Positions 1 to 7,337 of a stretch of 64,000 bases of DNA are shown piece by piece. A program made the translations under genes and the position numbers. The notes beneath the pieces were generated by a model. That model ran no database searches. It saw nothing but the letters and a program-made list of their open reading frames with translations, and was not told the origin of the DNA. The DNA lies in NCBI RefSeq assembly GCF_010550245.1, contig NZ_JAAGLU010000032.1:61790-125789 (forward strand), given 5' to 3'. Every line of letters starts with the position of its first letter. Position 1 is the stretch's first letter. The DNA is from Streptomyces sp. SID12501. Its GTDB lineage: Bacteria; Actinomycetota; Actinomycetes; Streptomycetales; Streptomycetaceae.

Positions 1-27
1 ACTCGTTCGCGTGAGGGGAGGCGCGGC

Positions 28-1242
28 ATGGGTGCCTGGTCCAGGCTGAAGGGCGCGTTCACCCGCGACGCGCAGATCACGTCCGCCGAGGATCTCCTCG
101 CGCGTTCCCGCGAAGGGCGCACCAACCGGGTGCACGTCACCAACGAGACGGCGCTGCGGAACTCGGCGGTGTGGGCGTGCCTGCGCCTGCGTGCGGACCT
201 CATGTCGTCGTTCCCGATCGACGTGTACCGGTACGTCAACGGGATCCAGGTAGAGGTGCCGAAGCCTCCCGTCCTGGTCGCCCCGGGCGGCCTGGAGGTC
301 GGCATCAAGGAATGGGTGTACTCCACTGAGTTCGACCTGGACCGGGGCGGGAACTGCTTCGGGACCATCACCGAACGGACCGGGGTCATCGGCCCGGACG
401 GCCGAGGCCTGCCCGGCCGCATCGACCTGGTGGAACTCGGCGCGGTCACCGTCCGGGGCAACGGTTCGACGATCACCAAGTTCGTCATCAACGGCAAGGA
501 GTACGAGCCGTGGGAGGTCTGGCACGAGAAGCAGTACACCGTGGCCGGCTGCCCGCTCGGCCTGTCGCCCGTGGCCTACGCCGCGTGGACGATCGAAGAG
601 ACGCTGTCGGCGCAGCAGTTCGCCCGTGACTGGTTCGCCGGCGGGGCGGTGCCGCTGGCCGAGCTGAAGAACACGGCGAAGGTCGTGGACAAGGACAGTG
701 CCCGGATCGCGCGCGAGCAGTTCCGGGCCTCCGTCGACAGCTCAGGTCTGTTCGTCCACGGCATGGACTGGGAGTACAAGCCGATCCAGGCTGTCGCCTC
801 GCAGTCCTCGTTCCTGGAGGCCCGCCAGTACGGGGCGCAGGACATCGCCCGGTTCTTCGGTGTCCCCGGTGACCTGATCGACGTGGCGGTGTCGGGCAGC
901 AGCATCACCTACGCCAACATGACGCAGCGCAACCTCCAGTTCCTGATCATGAATCTGGGTCCTGCGGTGGGCCGCCGCGAGGACGCGTTCAGCCGCAAGC
1001 TCGTGTCCGGCCCGCGGTTCGTGAAGCTGAACACCGACGCGCTGCTGCGCATGGACCCCGAGGCGCGGGCCCGCACCATCGGCGCGCGCATCACCAACCG
1101 GACGCTCGCCCCGTCCGAAGCCCGGGCGCTGGAGAACCTGCCGCCCTTCACCGAGGACCAGCTCGCCGAGTTCGACCGGCTGTTCGGCTCGCGTTCCGTC
1201 CCCGCACAGCCCACGACCGCCGTACCGGGAGCACCGTCATGA
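28..1242 (+). CDS. Phage portal protein (HK97 family)
   Basis: This 404-residue protein has the layout of HK97/lambda-type portals: the dodecameric ring at one capsid vertex through which DNA is packaged and the tail attaches. The N-terminal region contains the family-typical NSAVWACLRLRADLMSSFP stretch (about residues 46-64). A core with VPGDLIDV near residue 285 follows, and a Pro-rich tail ends the protein. Start ATG 28 is preceded by GGGGAGG. A TGA at 12-14 fits the end of an upstream gene, expected to be the large terminase, but too little is visible to call it. The stop overlaps the protease start by 4 nt, so the genes are probably translationally coupled. Capsid and protease genes downstream support the call. 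Confidence 0.93.
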   Translation: MGAWSRLKGAFTRDAQITSAEDLLARSREGRTNRVHVTNETALRNSAVWACLRLRADLMSSFPIDVYRYVNGIQVEVPKPPVLVAPGGLEVGIKEWVYSTEFDLDRGGNCFGTITERTGVIGPDGRGLPGRIDLVELGAVTVRGNGSTITKFVINGKEYEPWEVWHEKQYTVAGCPLGLSPVAYAAWTIEETLSAQQFARDWFAGGAVPLAELKNTAKVVDKDSARIAREQFRASVDSSGLFVHGMDWEYKPIQAVASQSSFLEARQYGAQDIARFFGVPGDLIDVAVSGSSITYANMTQRNLQFLIMNLGPAVGRREDAFSRKLVSGPRFVKLNTDALLRMDPEARARTIGARITNRTLAPSEARALENLPPFTEDQLAEFDRLFGSRSVPAQPTTAVPGAPS

Positions 1243-1913
1243 CCACACCCGCGCTCGCCGCCGCTGCGGCCGAACGGGCACAGCACACCACCGCCCGCCG
1301 CGACCGCCCCTCACAGCGGCGCAGCGCCGAGCAGAGTGGATCCCGCGCCGTGATGCGCGCCCGGCTGTCCGGCGTGCAGCTGCGCGAGGCCGACGGAGGC
1401 GGCGGCACGCTGGAGTTCCTCGGGCACGCCACGGTGTACGAGCAGGCCTACGAGATGTGGGACTACTTCGGCCCGTACACCGAGATCGTCACCGAGGGCG
1501 CAGGCTCCGAATCGCTGGCCCGCGCGGACCTCGACGTGCCGCTCGTCCTGGGCCACGACCAGCTGCGCCGCATGGCCCGCACCACCACCGGCACGCTGCT
1601 GCTCGCCGAGGACGGCACCGGCCTGTCCGTCCACGCGCCCGCCCTCGACCCCGCGGACTACGACGTCGCCTACATCGCGCCGAAGTTGCGCGCGGGCTTG
1701 GTCGACGAGATGTCGTTCGCGTTCCGTATCGAGTCGGGCCAGTGGTCCCCGGACTACACCGAGTACCGGATCAACCGGTACGACATCCACCGCGGCGACG
1801 TCGCGATCGTCGGCTACGGCGCCAACCCCCACACCGGGGCGAGCATGCGCCAGCCGACCGCCCCGACGTCCAGCCGGGCCCGGGCGCTGCTGGAGATCGC
1901 TCTCGCCCGCTGA
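1239..1913 (+). CDS. Prohead maturation protease (peptidase U35 / HK97 family)
   Basis: This 224-residue serine protease is expected to remove the scaffold-like N-terminus of the capsid protein during head maturation. The core sits at residues 40-200. LGHD carries the likely catalytic His106, and DEMSFAF carries the likely nucleophile Ser159, in the family order. Start ATG 1239 overlaps the portal TGA. It lies between portal and capsid genes, the usual place. The first 35 residues are Ala/Arg-rich and low in complexity, so a later start is possible, but none has a better ribosome site. Confidence 0.92.
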   Translation: MTTPALAAAAAERAQHTTARRDRPSQRRSAEQSGSRAVMRARLSGVQLREADGGGGTLEFLGHATVYEQAYEMWDYFGPYTEIVTEGAGSESLARADLDVPLVLGHDQLRRMARTTTGTLLLAEDGTGLSVHAPALDPADYDVAYIAPKLRAGLVDEMSFAFRIESGQWSPDYTEYRINRYDIHRGDVAIVGYGANPHTGASMRQPTAPTSSRARALLEIALAR

Positions 1914-2048
1914 CCTCTGATCTTCCCGCCGTCCGGCGGGAGTACTGCCCTGCGCTCTTCGCGCACGAGACCACCCGGCGCCATGCCTCGGGTGGCCGTC
2001 TGTCTGGACACGGGGCGCCTGAATCACGACGACGAAAGGACGACGAGG

Positions 2049-3452
2049 ATGACCCTCGCCGAGCTGATCGCCCAGGCGCGCACCGCCCTGGACACGGCGA
2101 TCACCGCACGACAGCAGGAGCAGGACGCGCTGATGGCGCTGCGCTCCGACGACAACCTGACCGAGGACGCGGTCACCGCGCGGGTCGCCACCCGCGACAC
2201 GGCGGACGCCGAGGTCACCCGCCGCCAGGCAGCGCTCGACCAGCTGGAGGCCGAGCAGGTCCGCGAGGACGAGGTGACCGCTCTGCAGGCGCGCACCGTC
2301 CCGGCCGCAAACCGGGCACCGGCCTACGACCGGGTGCACCGGGTGGGCGCCGAGGAGCGCACCTACCGGCCCGACCAGGACCGGCGCGGTGCCGCATTCG
2401 AGGGCGACGTCGCCGCCGCGTTCATGGGCGACTACGAGGCCCGCGACCGACTTGGCCGGCACATGGCCGAGGAACGCGTGGAGCGCGGCGACCAGATCGA
2501 CCCGCGTACCGGGCAGCGTGCGGCGGGCACGGGCGCGTTCGCGGGCCTGGTCGTGCCGCAGTACCTGACCGACCTGTACGCCCCGGCGGCTGCCGCGCGC
2601 CGTCCGTTCGCGGACTCGTGCCGTCCGCACGACCTGCCCGCGCAGGGCATGACGGTCAACATCTCCCGCATCACCACGGCGACCAACGTCGACCTGCAGG
2701 CGTCGGAGAACATCGCCGTCGCTGAGACGGACATCGACGACACGCTGCTGCCGGTCACGGTGCAGACCAACGCGGGCCAGCAGACGCTGTCCCGGCAGGC
2801 CATCGAGCGGGGCGCCGGCGTGGAGCCGGTCGTCCTGGACGACCTGTTCCGCCGCTACTCGACCAAGCTGGACTCCACGCTCCTCAACCAGGCCACCAAC
2901 GGCCTGACCAACGTGGCGACCTCGGTCGCCTACACCGACGCCAGCCCGACCGTCGCGGAGCTGTACCCGAAGGTGATCGAGGGTCTGTCGGGCGTCGAGG
3001 GTGCGCTTCTGGACATGGCGACCGGCGACAACATCGCGGTCATGCACTCCCGGCGCTGGTACTGGATGCAGAACGCCATGGCGTCCACCTGGCCCGTGAT
3101 CACGCAGCCCGGGATCGTGGCACAGACCCTGGGCGCCAACTACGCCACCACCTACGGCAGCGGCGTGCGCGGCGTGCTGCCCAACGGCACTCCGGTCATC
3201 GTCGACAACAACATCGCCACGACGCTCGGCGGCGGCACCGAGGACGAGATCTACCTGGTGGACCGCCAGGAGTGCCACCTGTGGGAGGACGCGAACGCCC
3301 CGATGTACATCCGGGCGGAGCAGACCAAGGTCGCCAGCCTCGGGGTGCTCATGGTCGTGTACGGCTACTTCGCCTACACCCACGCCCGGTACGCCCACGC
3401 CCGGAAGATCGCGGGCACCGGGCTGATCGCGCCGACGTTCACCGGCGTCTGA
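2049..3452 (+). CDS. Major capsid protein (HK97 fold)
   Basis: This 467-residue protein has two parts. Residues 8-83 form an Ala/Glu/Gln-rich coiled coil resembling the HK97 delta domain (built-in scaffold). A linker follows, and the capsid domain begins near residue 161 with GAFAGLVVPQYL. I chose ATG 2049 because AAAGGA lies 8 nt upstream (2035-2040); an in-frame upstream start at 1983 has no comparable site. The protease next door presumably cuts in the linker. The 135-nt gap after the protease gene is large for this compact module and may hold an extra promoter for this abundant protein. Confidence 0.93.
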   Translation: MTLAELIAQARTALDTAITARQQEQDALMALRSDDNLTEDAVTARVATRDTADAEVTRRQAALDQLEAEQVREDEVTALQARTVPAANRAPAYDRVHRVGAEERTYRPDQDRRGAAFEGDVAAAFMGDYEARDRLGRHMAEERVERGDQIDPRTGQRAAGTGAFAGLVVPQYLTDLYAPAAAARRPFADSCRPHDLPAQGMTVNISRITTATNVDLQASENIAVAETDIDDTLLPVTVQTNAGQQTLSRQAIERGAGVEPVVLDDLFRRYSTKLDSTLLNQATNGLTNVATSVAYTDASPTVAELYPKVIEGLSGVEGALLDMATGDNIAVMHSRRWYWMQNAMASTWPVITQPGIVAQTLGANYATTYGSGVRGVLPNGTPVIVDNNIATTLGGGTEDEIYLVDRQECHLWEDANAPMYIRAEQTKVASLGVLMVVYGYFAYTHARYAHARKIAGTGLIAPTFTGV

Positions 3453-3525
3453 TCCCTCCATCACGCAGGGTCCGCCTCGCCTGGGGCGGGCCCTGCGTGT
3501 CCGGCCTCACCGCAGGAGCGAAGCA

Positions 3526-3738
3526 ATGACCGAACCGCAGACCGAGGACCCGATGGTCGCCGCCCTGCTGCGCGAACGCGAGGGCTACGCCGTGCGCGGC
3601 ATGGACGCCCGTGTCGCCCAGGTCGACGAGCAGTTGAAGCTGCGCGGACACGAGCCGACGGCCGACGGCAAGACCGCGCCCGCCTCCCGCTCGACGCCGC
3701 CGAAGGGCCGCCGGGCGCGCCCCGCCGAGCAGGCATGA
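3526..3738 (+). CDS. Small phage head-module protein, unknown function
   Basis: This 70-residue protein has an acidic, helical N-terminal half containing DPMVAALLREREGYAVRG and a basic Ser/Pro/Lys/Arg-rich C-terminal half that is probably disordered. It lies between the capsid protein and the first connector. GGAG lies upstream of the ATG within CGCAGGAGCGAAGC. Similar short proteins occur at this position in actinobacterial siphophages, but I cannot assign a function. A head-joining accessory role or DNA binding through the basic tail are guesses. Confidence 0.75.
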   Translation: MTEPQTEDPMVAALLREREGYAVRGMDARVAQVDEQLKLRGHEPTADGKTAPASRSTPPKGRRARPAEQA

Positions 3739-3739
3739 C

Positions 3740-4336
3740 GTGGCCAACGAGTACGTCACCCTGGAAGACCTGAAGGTCCAGCTCGGCATCGAGGCCACCG
3801 ACGACACCCGCGACGCGCTGCTGGACCGGGCCCGCCGGTCCGCGTCCCGGAGCATCGACAAGACCTGTGGCCGCCGCTTCTGGCTCGACGCGACGGCCGT
3901 GCAGCGCACGTTCAACCCGCGCGGCAGCATCGTGCGCGAGGACGACGGCGACCTGTTCCTCATCGACGACATCGGCAGCGCGGCCGGCCTGCTCGTCGAG
4001 ACCGGATCGGGAGCGTCCTGGAGCGCGGTCACCGGATACGAGACATCCCCCGACAACGCCCTGGCGGACGGCAAGCCGATCACCGGACTGCTGCGTCCCC
4101 TGGCAACGTGGGGCATCGCGACCACCCGCCTGCGGGTGACCGCCCGGTTCGGCTGGCCGGCTGTTCCGGACGACATCGCCGAGGCCGCGATGATCCAGGC
4201 CTCCCGCCTCTATAAGCGCAAGGACTCACCCGAGGGCATCATCGGCTCCGCCGAGTGGGGCGTGCGCAACCTCTCCCGCCGGGACCCCGACGTGTGGGCG
4301 CTCATCGAGCCGTACATCCTGCCGGGCTTCGGATAA
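3740..4336 (+). CDS. Head-tail connector (gp6-like adaptor)
   Basis: This 198-residue protein starts with VTLEDLKVQLGIEATDDTRD, the helical opening typical of HK97 gp6-like adaptors that form a ring below the portal. A Trp/Tyr-containing beta-rich middle follows, and the C-terminus has AAMIQASRLYKRKDSPEG, another recurring feature of the family. Translation appears to start at GTG 3740, one base after the preceding stop. Family membership rests on pattern and position. Confidence 0.82.
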   Translation: MANEYVTLEDLKVQLGIEATDDTRDALLDRARRSASRSIDKTCGRRFWLDATAVQRTFNPRGSIVREDDGDLFLIDDIGSAAGLLVETGSGASWSAVTGYETSPDNALADGKPITGLLRPLATWGIATTRLRVTARFGWPAVPDDIAEAAMIQASRLYKRKDSPEGIIGSAEWGVRNLSRRDPDVWALIEPYILPGFG

Positions 4337-4346
4337 GGGGGCGGCT

Positions 4347-4796
4347 GTGCAGATCTCCCTGGTCCGTGACGCCATCGCGGACGCTGCCCGTGCGGTGGTC
4401 CTGCCCACCGGTATCGGGAAGCTGACGTCGACCGGCTACGTACCGGACTCGGTGGTCGTCCCGTGTTTCTTCGTCGCCGAAGTCGAGGTCACCTACGACA
4501 AGACACACGGCCGCGGTACGGACGGGCTGGACTTCACCTGCCGGGTGCTGGCCGGCCGCGCCGATGACCGCTCCACCCAGCGGATCCTGGACGCGATGCT
4601 GTCCGGCGCGGGCCCGGCCTCGCTGAAGGTGGCGATCGAGGCAGCCCGCGGCGCCCCCGGCGAACTCGCCCTCGGCGGCGCGGCCGACGACCTCCACATC
4701 GAACGCGTGCAGGGCTACCGCTGGTACGAGCACCAAGGGTCCACCTACCTCGGCGCCGAGCTGGCCATCAAGGTCATCGGAGACGGGAACACCTGA
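4347..4796 (+). CDS. Probable tail terminator / head closure protein
   Basis: This 149-residue protein from GTG 4347 has an N-terminal helix (VRDAIADAARA), a VEVTYDKTHGRGTDGLDFTCRVL strand region and a C-terminal YLGAELAIKVIGDGNT strand. The size, fold pattern and position between the connector and the tail tube fit a tail terminator that caps the growing tube and joins it to the head. The identity is inferred mainly from gene order. Its stop overlaps the next start by one base. Confidence 0.62.
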   Translation: MQISLVRDAIADAARAVVLPTGIGKLTSTGYVPDSVVVPCFFVAEVEVTYDKTHGRGTDGLDFTCRVLAGRADDRSTQRILDAMLSGAGPASLKVAIEAARGAPGELALGGAADDLHIERVQGYRWYEHQGSTYLGAELAIKVIGDGNT

Positions 4797-4999
4797 TGAA
4801 GATCCGCATGCTGGTCCAGATGCCCGACGGCGCGGCGCGCAACGGCCAGCCCTGGCCCGCCCAGGGCGAGGACACCGAACTGCCCACGGCAGAGGCCGCA
4901 CACCTGGTCGCCTCCGGCGTCGCCGAGGAAGTCGGCCCGCCGGGCAAGGACGCGCGCCCCCGCGCCCGCCGCAAGACCGCCGCCGGCGAGGAGGAGTGA
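4796..4999 (+). CDS. Small phage protein, unknown function
   Basis: This 67-residue protein starts KIRMLVQMPDGAARNGQPWP, giving a short beta-strand pattern. It then has an acidic helix and a basic Arg/Lys tail. The start ATG at 4796 overlaps the preceding stop, and the stop falls one base before the tail tube GTG, so it is tightly coupled within the operon. Proteins with this opening occur just before the tail tube gene in actinophages, with no function known to me. Confidence 0.7.
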   Translation: MKIRMLVQMPDGAARNGQPWPAQGEDTELPTAEAAHLVASGVAEEVGPPGKDARPRARRKTAAGEEE

Positions 5000-5000
5000 C

Positions 5001-5738
5001 GTGCCCAAGACCATCCTGACCAACGTGCGGTGCTTCGCCGTGGCCGCCGACCTGACCACCGTCTCGAACAAGGTCGAGCTGTCCGCCGAGGTCGAGGCGA
5101 AGGACACCACGAACTACGGCTCGGCAGGCTGGAAGGAGAACCTCGGCGGCCTGGGCTCGGCTGAGATCTCCGCCGAGGGACAGTGGGAGGCCGGGGACCC
5201 GTCCAAAGTCGACGACGCGTCCTGGTCCCAGCTCGGCGGCGTCGGCCCGTGGTCGGTCAGCGCGAACAACGACGCGTCCGTGGGCAGCCTGGCGTACTTC
5301 ACCAGCGCCCTGCGCGCCGACTACAAACTCGGCGACGCGGTCGGTGAGGTCGCCCCCTGGACCGGCACCGCGAAGTCGGCATGGCCGCTGGTACGCGGCC
5401 AGTTCGCCCACCCGCCCGGCACCGCCCGCACCGCGACCGGCACGGGCACCGGCCTCCAGGTCGGCGCCGTCGCCTTGAACAAGCGCATGTACGCGGCGTT
5501 GCACGTGCTGTCGGTGGCCGGTACCACCCCGTCGATCACCGCGCGCGTGGAGTCCTCCGTCGACAACACCTTCGCCAGCCCAACGACCCGGCTGACGTTC
5601 ACCGCGGCGACCGCCGTGGGCGGGCAGATCCAGCGCACCGCGGGCACGGCCATCACGGACACGTGGTGGCGCATCGCCTGGACGATCTCCGGCACCACTC
5701 CGTCGTTCCTGTTCGCCGCCACCCTCGGCATCGGATAG
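5001..5738 (+). CDS. Major tail (tube) protein, long form
   Basis: This 245-residue protein is the likely tail tube subunit. The N-terminal 140 residues contain KVELSAEVEAKDTTNYGSAGWKE, a signature shared with the protein encoded immediately downstream, then a beta-rich domain. Residues about 140-245 form an added Thr/Ala-rich beta domain that the downstream copy lacks and that could decorate the tube surface. The start is GTG 5001. Tail position is fixed by the chaperone and tape measure genes downstream. Confidence 0.8.
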   Translation: MPKTILTNVRCFAVAADLTTVSNKVELSAEVEAKDTTNYGSAGWKENLGGLGSAEISAEGQWEAGDPSKVDDASWSQLGGVGPWSVSANNDASVGSLAYFTSALRADYKLGDAVGEVAPWTGTAKSAWPLVRGQFAHPPGTARTATGTGTGLQVGAVALNKRMYAALHVLSVAGTTPSITARVESSVDNTFASPTTRLTFTAATAVGGQIQRTAGTAITDTWWRIAWTISGTTPSFLFAATLGIG

Positions 5739-5808
5739 TCCGCACCCCACCTCTGCCCGGCCGGCCTCGGTCCGGGTTTCTCGCCATGCCCGGAAAGGGG
5801 GGCCTGTC

Positions 5809-6219
5809 GTGCCCAAGATGGTTCTGCTCGCCGAGTACCTGTCTATCAACGCGAACGTCCTGAACACCTACACCAAGAAGGCCGAGCTGACGGTCGAGGT
5901 CGAGGAGAAGGACGTCACCAACTACGCCAGCCTCGGCTGGAAGGAAGTCCTCGGTGGCCTCAAGTCCGCGGAGCTGGGCTGCGAGTTCCTCCAGTCCTTC
6001 ACCGCTGCGGAACTCGACGCCATCATGTGGCCGCTGCTGGGCACGGTCGTCCCGTTCGAGGTGCGCGCCGACCAGGCCGCGGTCGGCACCTCCAACCCGA
6101 AGTACACCGGCAGCATCCTGATCACCGGCTGGAGTCCGCTGACCGGGTCGGTCGGTGACGAGGCCACCGTCAGCCAGGGCTTCCCCACCTCGGGGGCTGT
6201 GACGAGGGCGACTTCCTGA
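5809..6219 (+). CDS. Tail tube-like protein, short paralogue
   Basis: This 136-residue protein opens at GTG 5809 with MPK, like its neighbour. It shares the core pattern KAELTVEVEEKDVTNYASLGWKE and the following LGGLKSAEL, so the two genes are a tandem duplication. It has only the core tube domain. One copy may make the tube and the other a modified ring or decorated subunit; which is major cannot be told from sequence. A 70-nt gap precedes it, with GGAAAGGGG upstream of the start. The stop overlaps the next ATG by one base. Confidence 0.78.
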   Translation: MPKMVLLAEYLSINANVLNTYTKKAELTVEVEEKDVTNYASLGWKEVLGGLKSAELGCEFLQSFTAAELDAIMWPLLGTVVPFEVRADQAAVGTSNPKYTGSILITGWSPLTGSVGDEATVSQGFPTSGAVTRATS

Positions 6220-6731
6220 TGGCAGGCGGGCCGCCGTTCGCCCTCGGCGTCAGCAACGTCGAGGGCCTGGACGCCCTGGTCCGCGCGATCCGTGCCGAGG
6301 AGGACGGCAAGGCTCTGCGCAAGGACCTCGCGAAGAACATGCGCGAGGCCCTCAAGCCCGGCGCCGCCGAGGCCAAGAGCAGCATCATGGCGATGCCGTC
6401 CTCGGGGATCATGCCGACGGCGCCCGCCCTGCGCTCGTCGATCGCCCGCAAGATCAGGCCGGAAGTGAAGCTCGGGGGGCGCTGGTCCGGCGCCCGGGTG
6501 AAGGCCTTCAAGACGAAGAACATCCGCAACTTCCCCAACGCGCCCAAGCGCACCAACCGGGCGAGCGGCTGGCGCCACCCCGTGTACGGCAACCGCGACC
6601 AGTGGGTGCAGCAGCGCGGAAAGATCGACTGGTTCGACCGGTCCTTCGAGGGCCGGGCGAACGGGTACCGGGACGCTGTGGAACAGGCGATGGAAGACAT
6701 GGCCCGGCGCATCGCGTCCCGGGCCCGGTAA
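6219..6731 (+). CDS. HK97 gp10-like tail completion protein
   Basis: This 170-residue basic protein begins with a hydrophobic LGVSNVEGLDALVRAIRA helix followed by a charged KALRKDLAKNMREALKPGA segment. This resembles the gp10-like family of siphovirus head-tail joining or tail completion proteins. The C-terminal half ends with a helix rich in Arg (AMEDMARRIASRAR). Here it sits after the tube genes, later than in HK97, so the exact assembly step is uncertain. Confidence 0.65.
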   Translation: MAGGPPFALGVSNVEGLDALVRAIRAEEDGKALRKDLAKNMREALKPGAAEAKSSIMAMPSSGIMPTAPALRSSIARKIRPEVKLGGRWSGARVKAFKTKNIRNFPNAPKRTNRASGWRHPVYGNRDQWVQQRGKIDWFDRSFEGRANGYRDAVEQAMEDMARRIASRAR

Positions 6732-6748
6732 GAGAAGCGAGAGCAACC

Positions 6749-7159
6749 GTGTACCTGATCTACAAGCCTGCCGAAGGCGACGAGCAGCGGTGGAAGTACA
6801 GCCCGAAGCGGGGCATCGTCACGCCCGAGCGTGAGCTCATCGAGCGCCTCACCGACCGGAACTGGTCGGTGTTCGCGAAGGACGTCGTCCAGGGCAACAG
6901 CCTGTGCCGGCGCGCGCTGCTGTTCGTCTTCCTCAAGCGCCTGCACCCCCAGCTGAAGTTCGCCGACGTGATGTTCGAGTGGGACGAGCTGACCCTGGAG
7001 TATTCCAAGGGTGAGCTGATCTTGATGCGTGACCAGGTCGCCAGCGTGGCCACCGGTGACGAGGCGTACGCCGCCCTGACGAAACTCCAGGAGCAGATCG
7101 ACGAGGCGTACGAGGACCCTGACGAGGAGGGAAAAGCGAGTCTGCCGATCGCCGAATGA
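6749..7159 (+). CDS. Tail assembly chaperone, short (gpG-like) product
   Basis: This 136-residue acidic helical protein, read from GTG 6749, is the probable counterpart of lambda gpG, which keeps the tape measure protein soluble while the tail tube polymerises. An in-frame open region extends upstream to 6602 but overlaps the previous gene and has no better start. The last residues, DEEGKASLPIAE, span a slippery heptamer at 7129-7135. A -1 shift there would fuse the protein to the 7156-7311 frame. The tape measure gene follows directly, which supports the call. Confidence 0.82.
   Translation: MYLIYKPAEGDEQRWKYSPKRGIVTPERELIERLTDRNWSVFAKDVVQGNSLCRRALLFVFLKRLHPQLKFADVMFEWDELTLEYSKGELILMRDQVASVATGDEAYAALTKLQEQIDEAYEDPDEEGKASLPIAE
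7129..7135 (+). promoter_or_regulatory. Candidate -1 ribosomal frameshift site GGGAAAA
   Basis: In the 6749 frame the heptamer is read G|GGA|AAA, the canonical X XXY YYZ arrangement used by lambda G/GT (GGGAAAG). A -1 slip enters a frame with no stop through the overlapping ATG at 7156 to the TGA at 7309-7311. The fused product would be about 187 residues. Position near the end of the chaperone and before the tape measure gene is exactly where such sites occur. Confidence 0.8.
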
Positions 7160-7311
7160 GGCGGCTCGGCGACGCGGCCCACCTCCTGGGGATCGTGGGC
7201 CGGGACTGGGACACCCTCACCGTCCAGGAAGCAGACCGCTACCTCGACTGGATCGACGCCTACGAAGAGGCGCAGCAGAAGGCCAACGAGAAGCTCAAGT
7301 CGGGGCGGTGA
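7156..7311 (+). CDS. Tail assembly chaperone, T-frame extension
   Basis: This is a short open frame of 51 codons if read from ATG 7156, which overlaps the upstream TGA. It encodes RLGDAAHLLGIVGRDWDTLT and a Glu/Lys-rich helix. Composition matches a gpT-like domain better than an independent protein. The probable product is a -1 frameshift fusion with the 6749 gene, but the ATGA overlap would also allow separate re-initiation. Twenty-six bases then lead to the tape measure start. Confidence 0.72.
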   Translation: MRRLGDAAHLLGIVGRDWDTLTVQEADRYLDWIDAYEEAQQKANEKLKSGR

Positions 7312-7337
7312 CGCCCCCTGTCCTCAGGGGGTGAGTC

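Noticed and set aside
1..27. End of a terminase gene at the left edge
   Set aside because: Only a TGA at 12-14 and four codons are visible, too little to call a feature.
1311..3464. 717-codon minus-strand frame over the phage protease and capsid genes
   Set aside because: It is antisense to two clearly recognisable phage genes and has no ribosome site or known domain.
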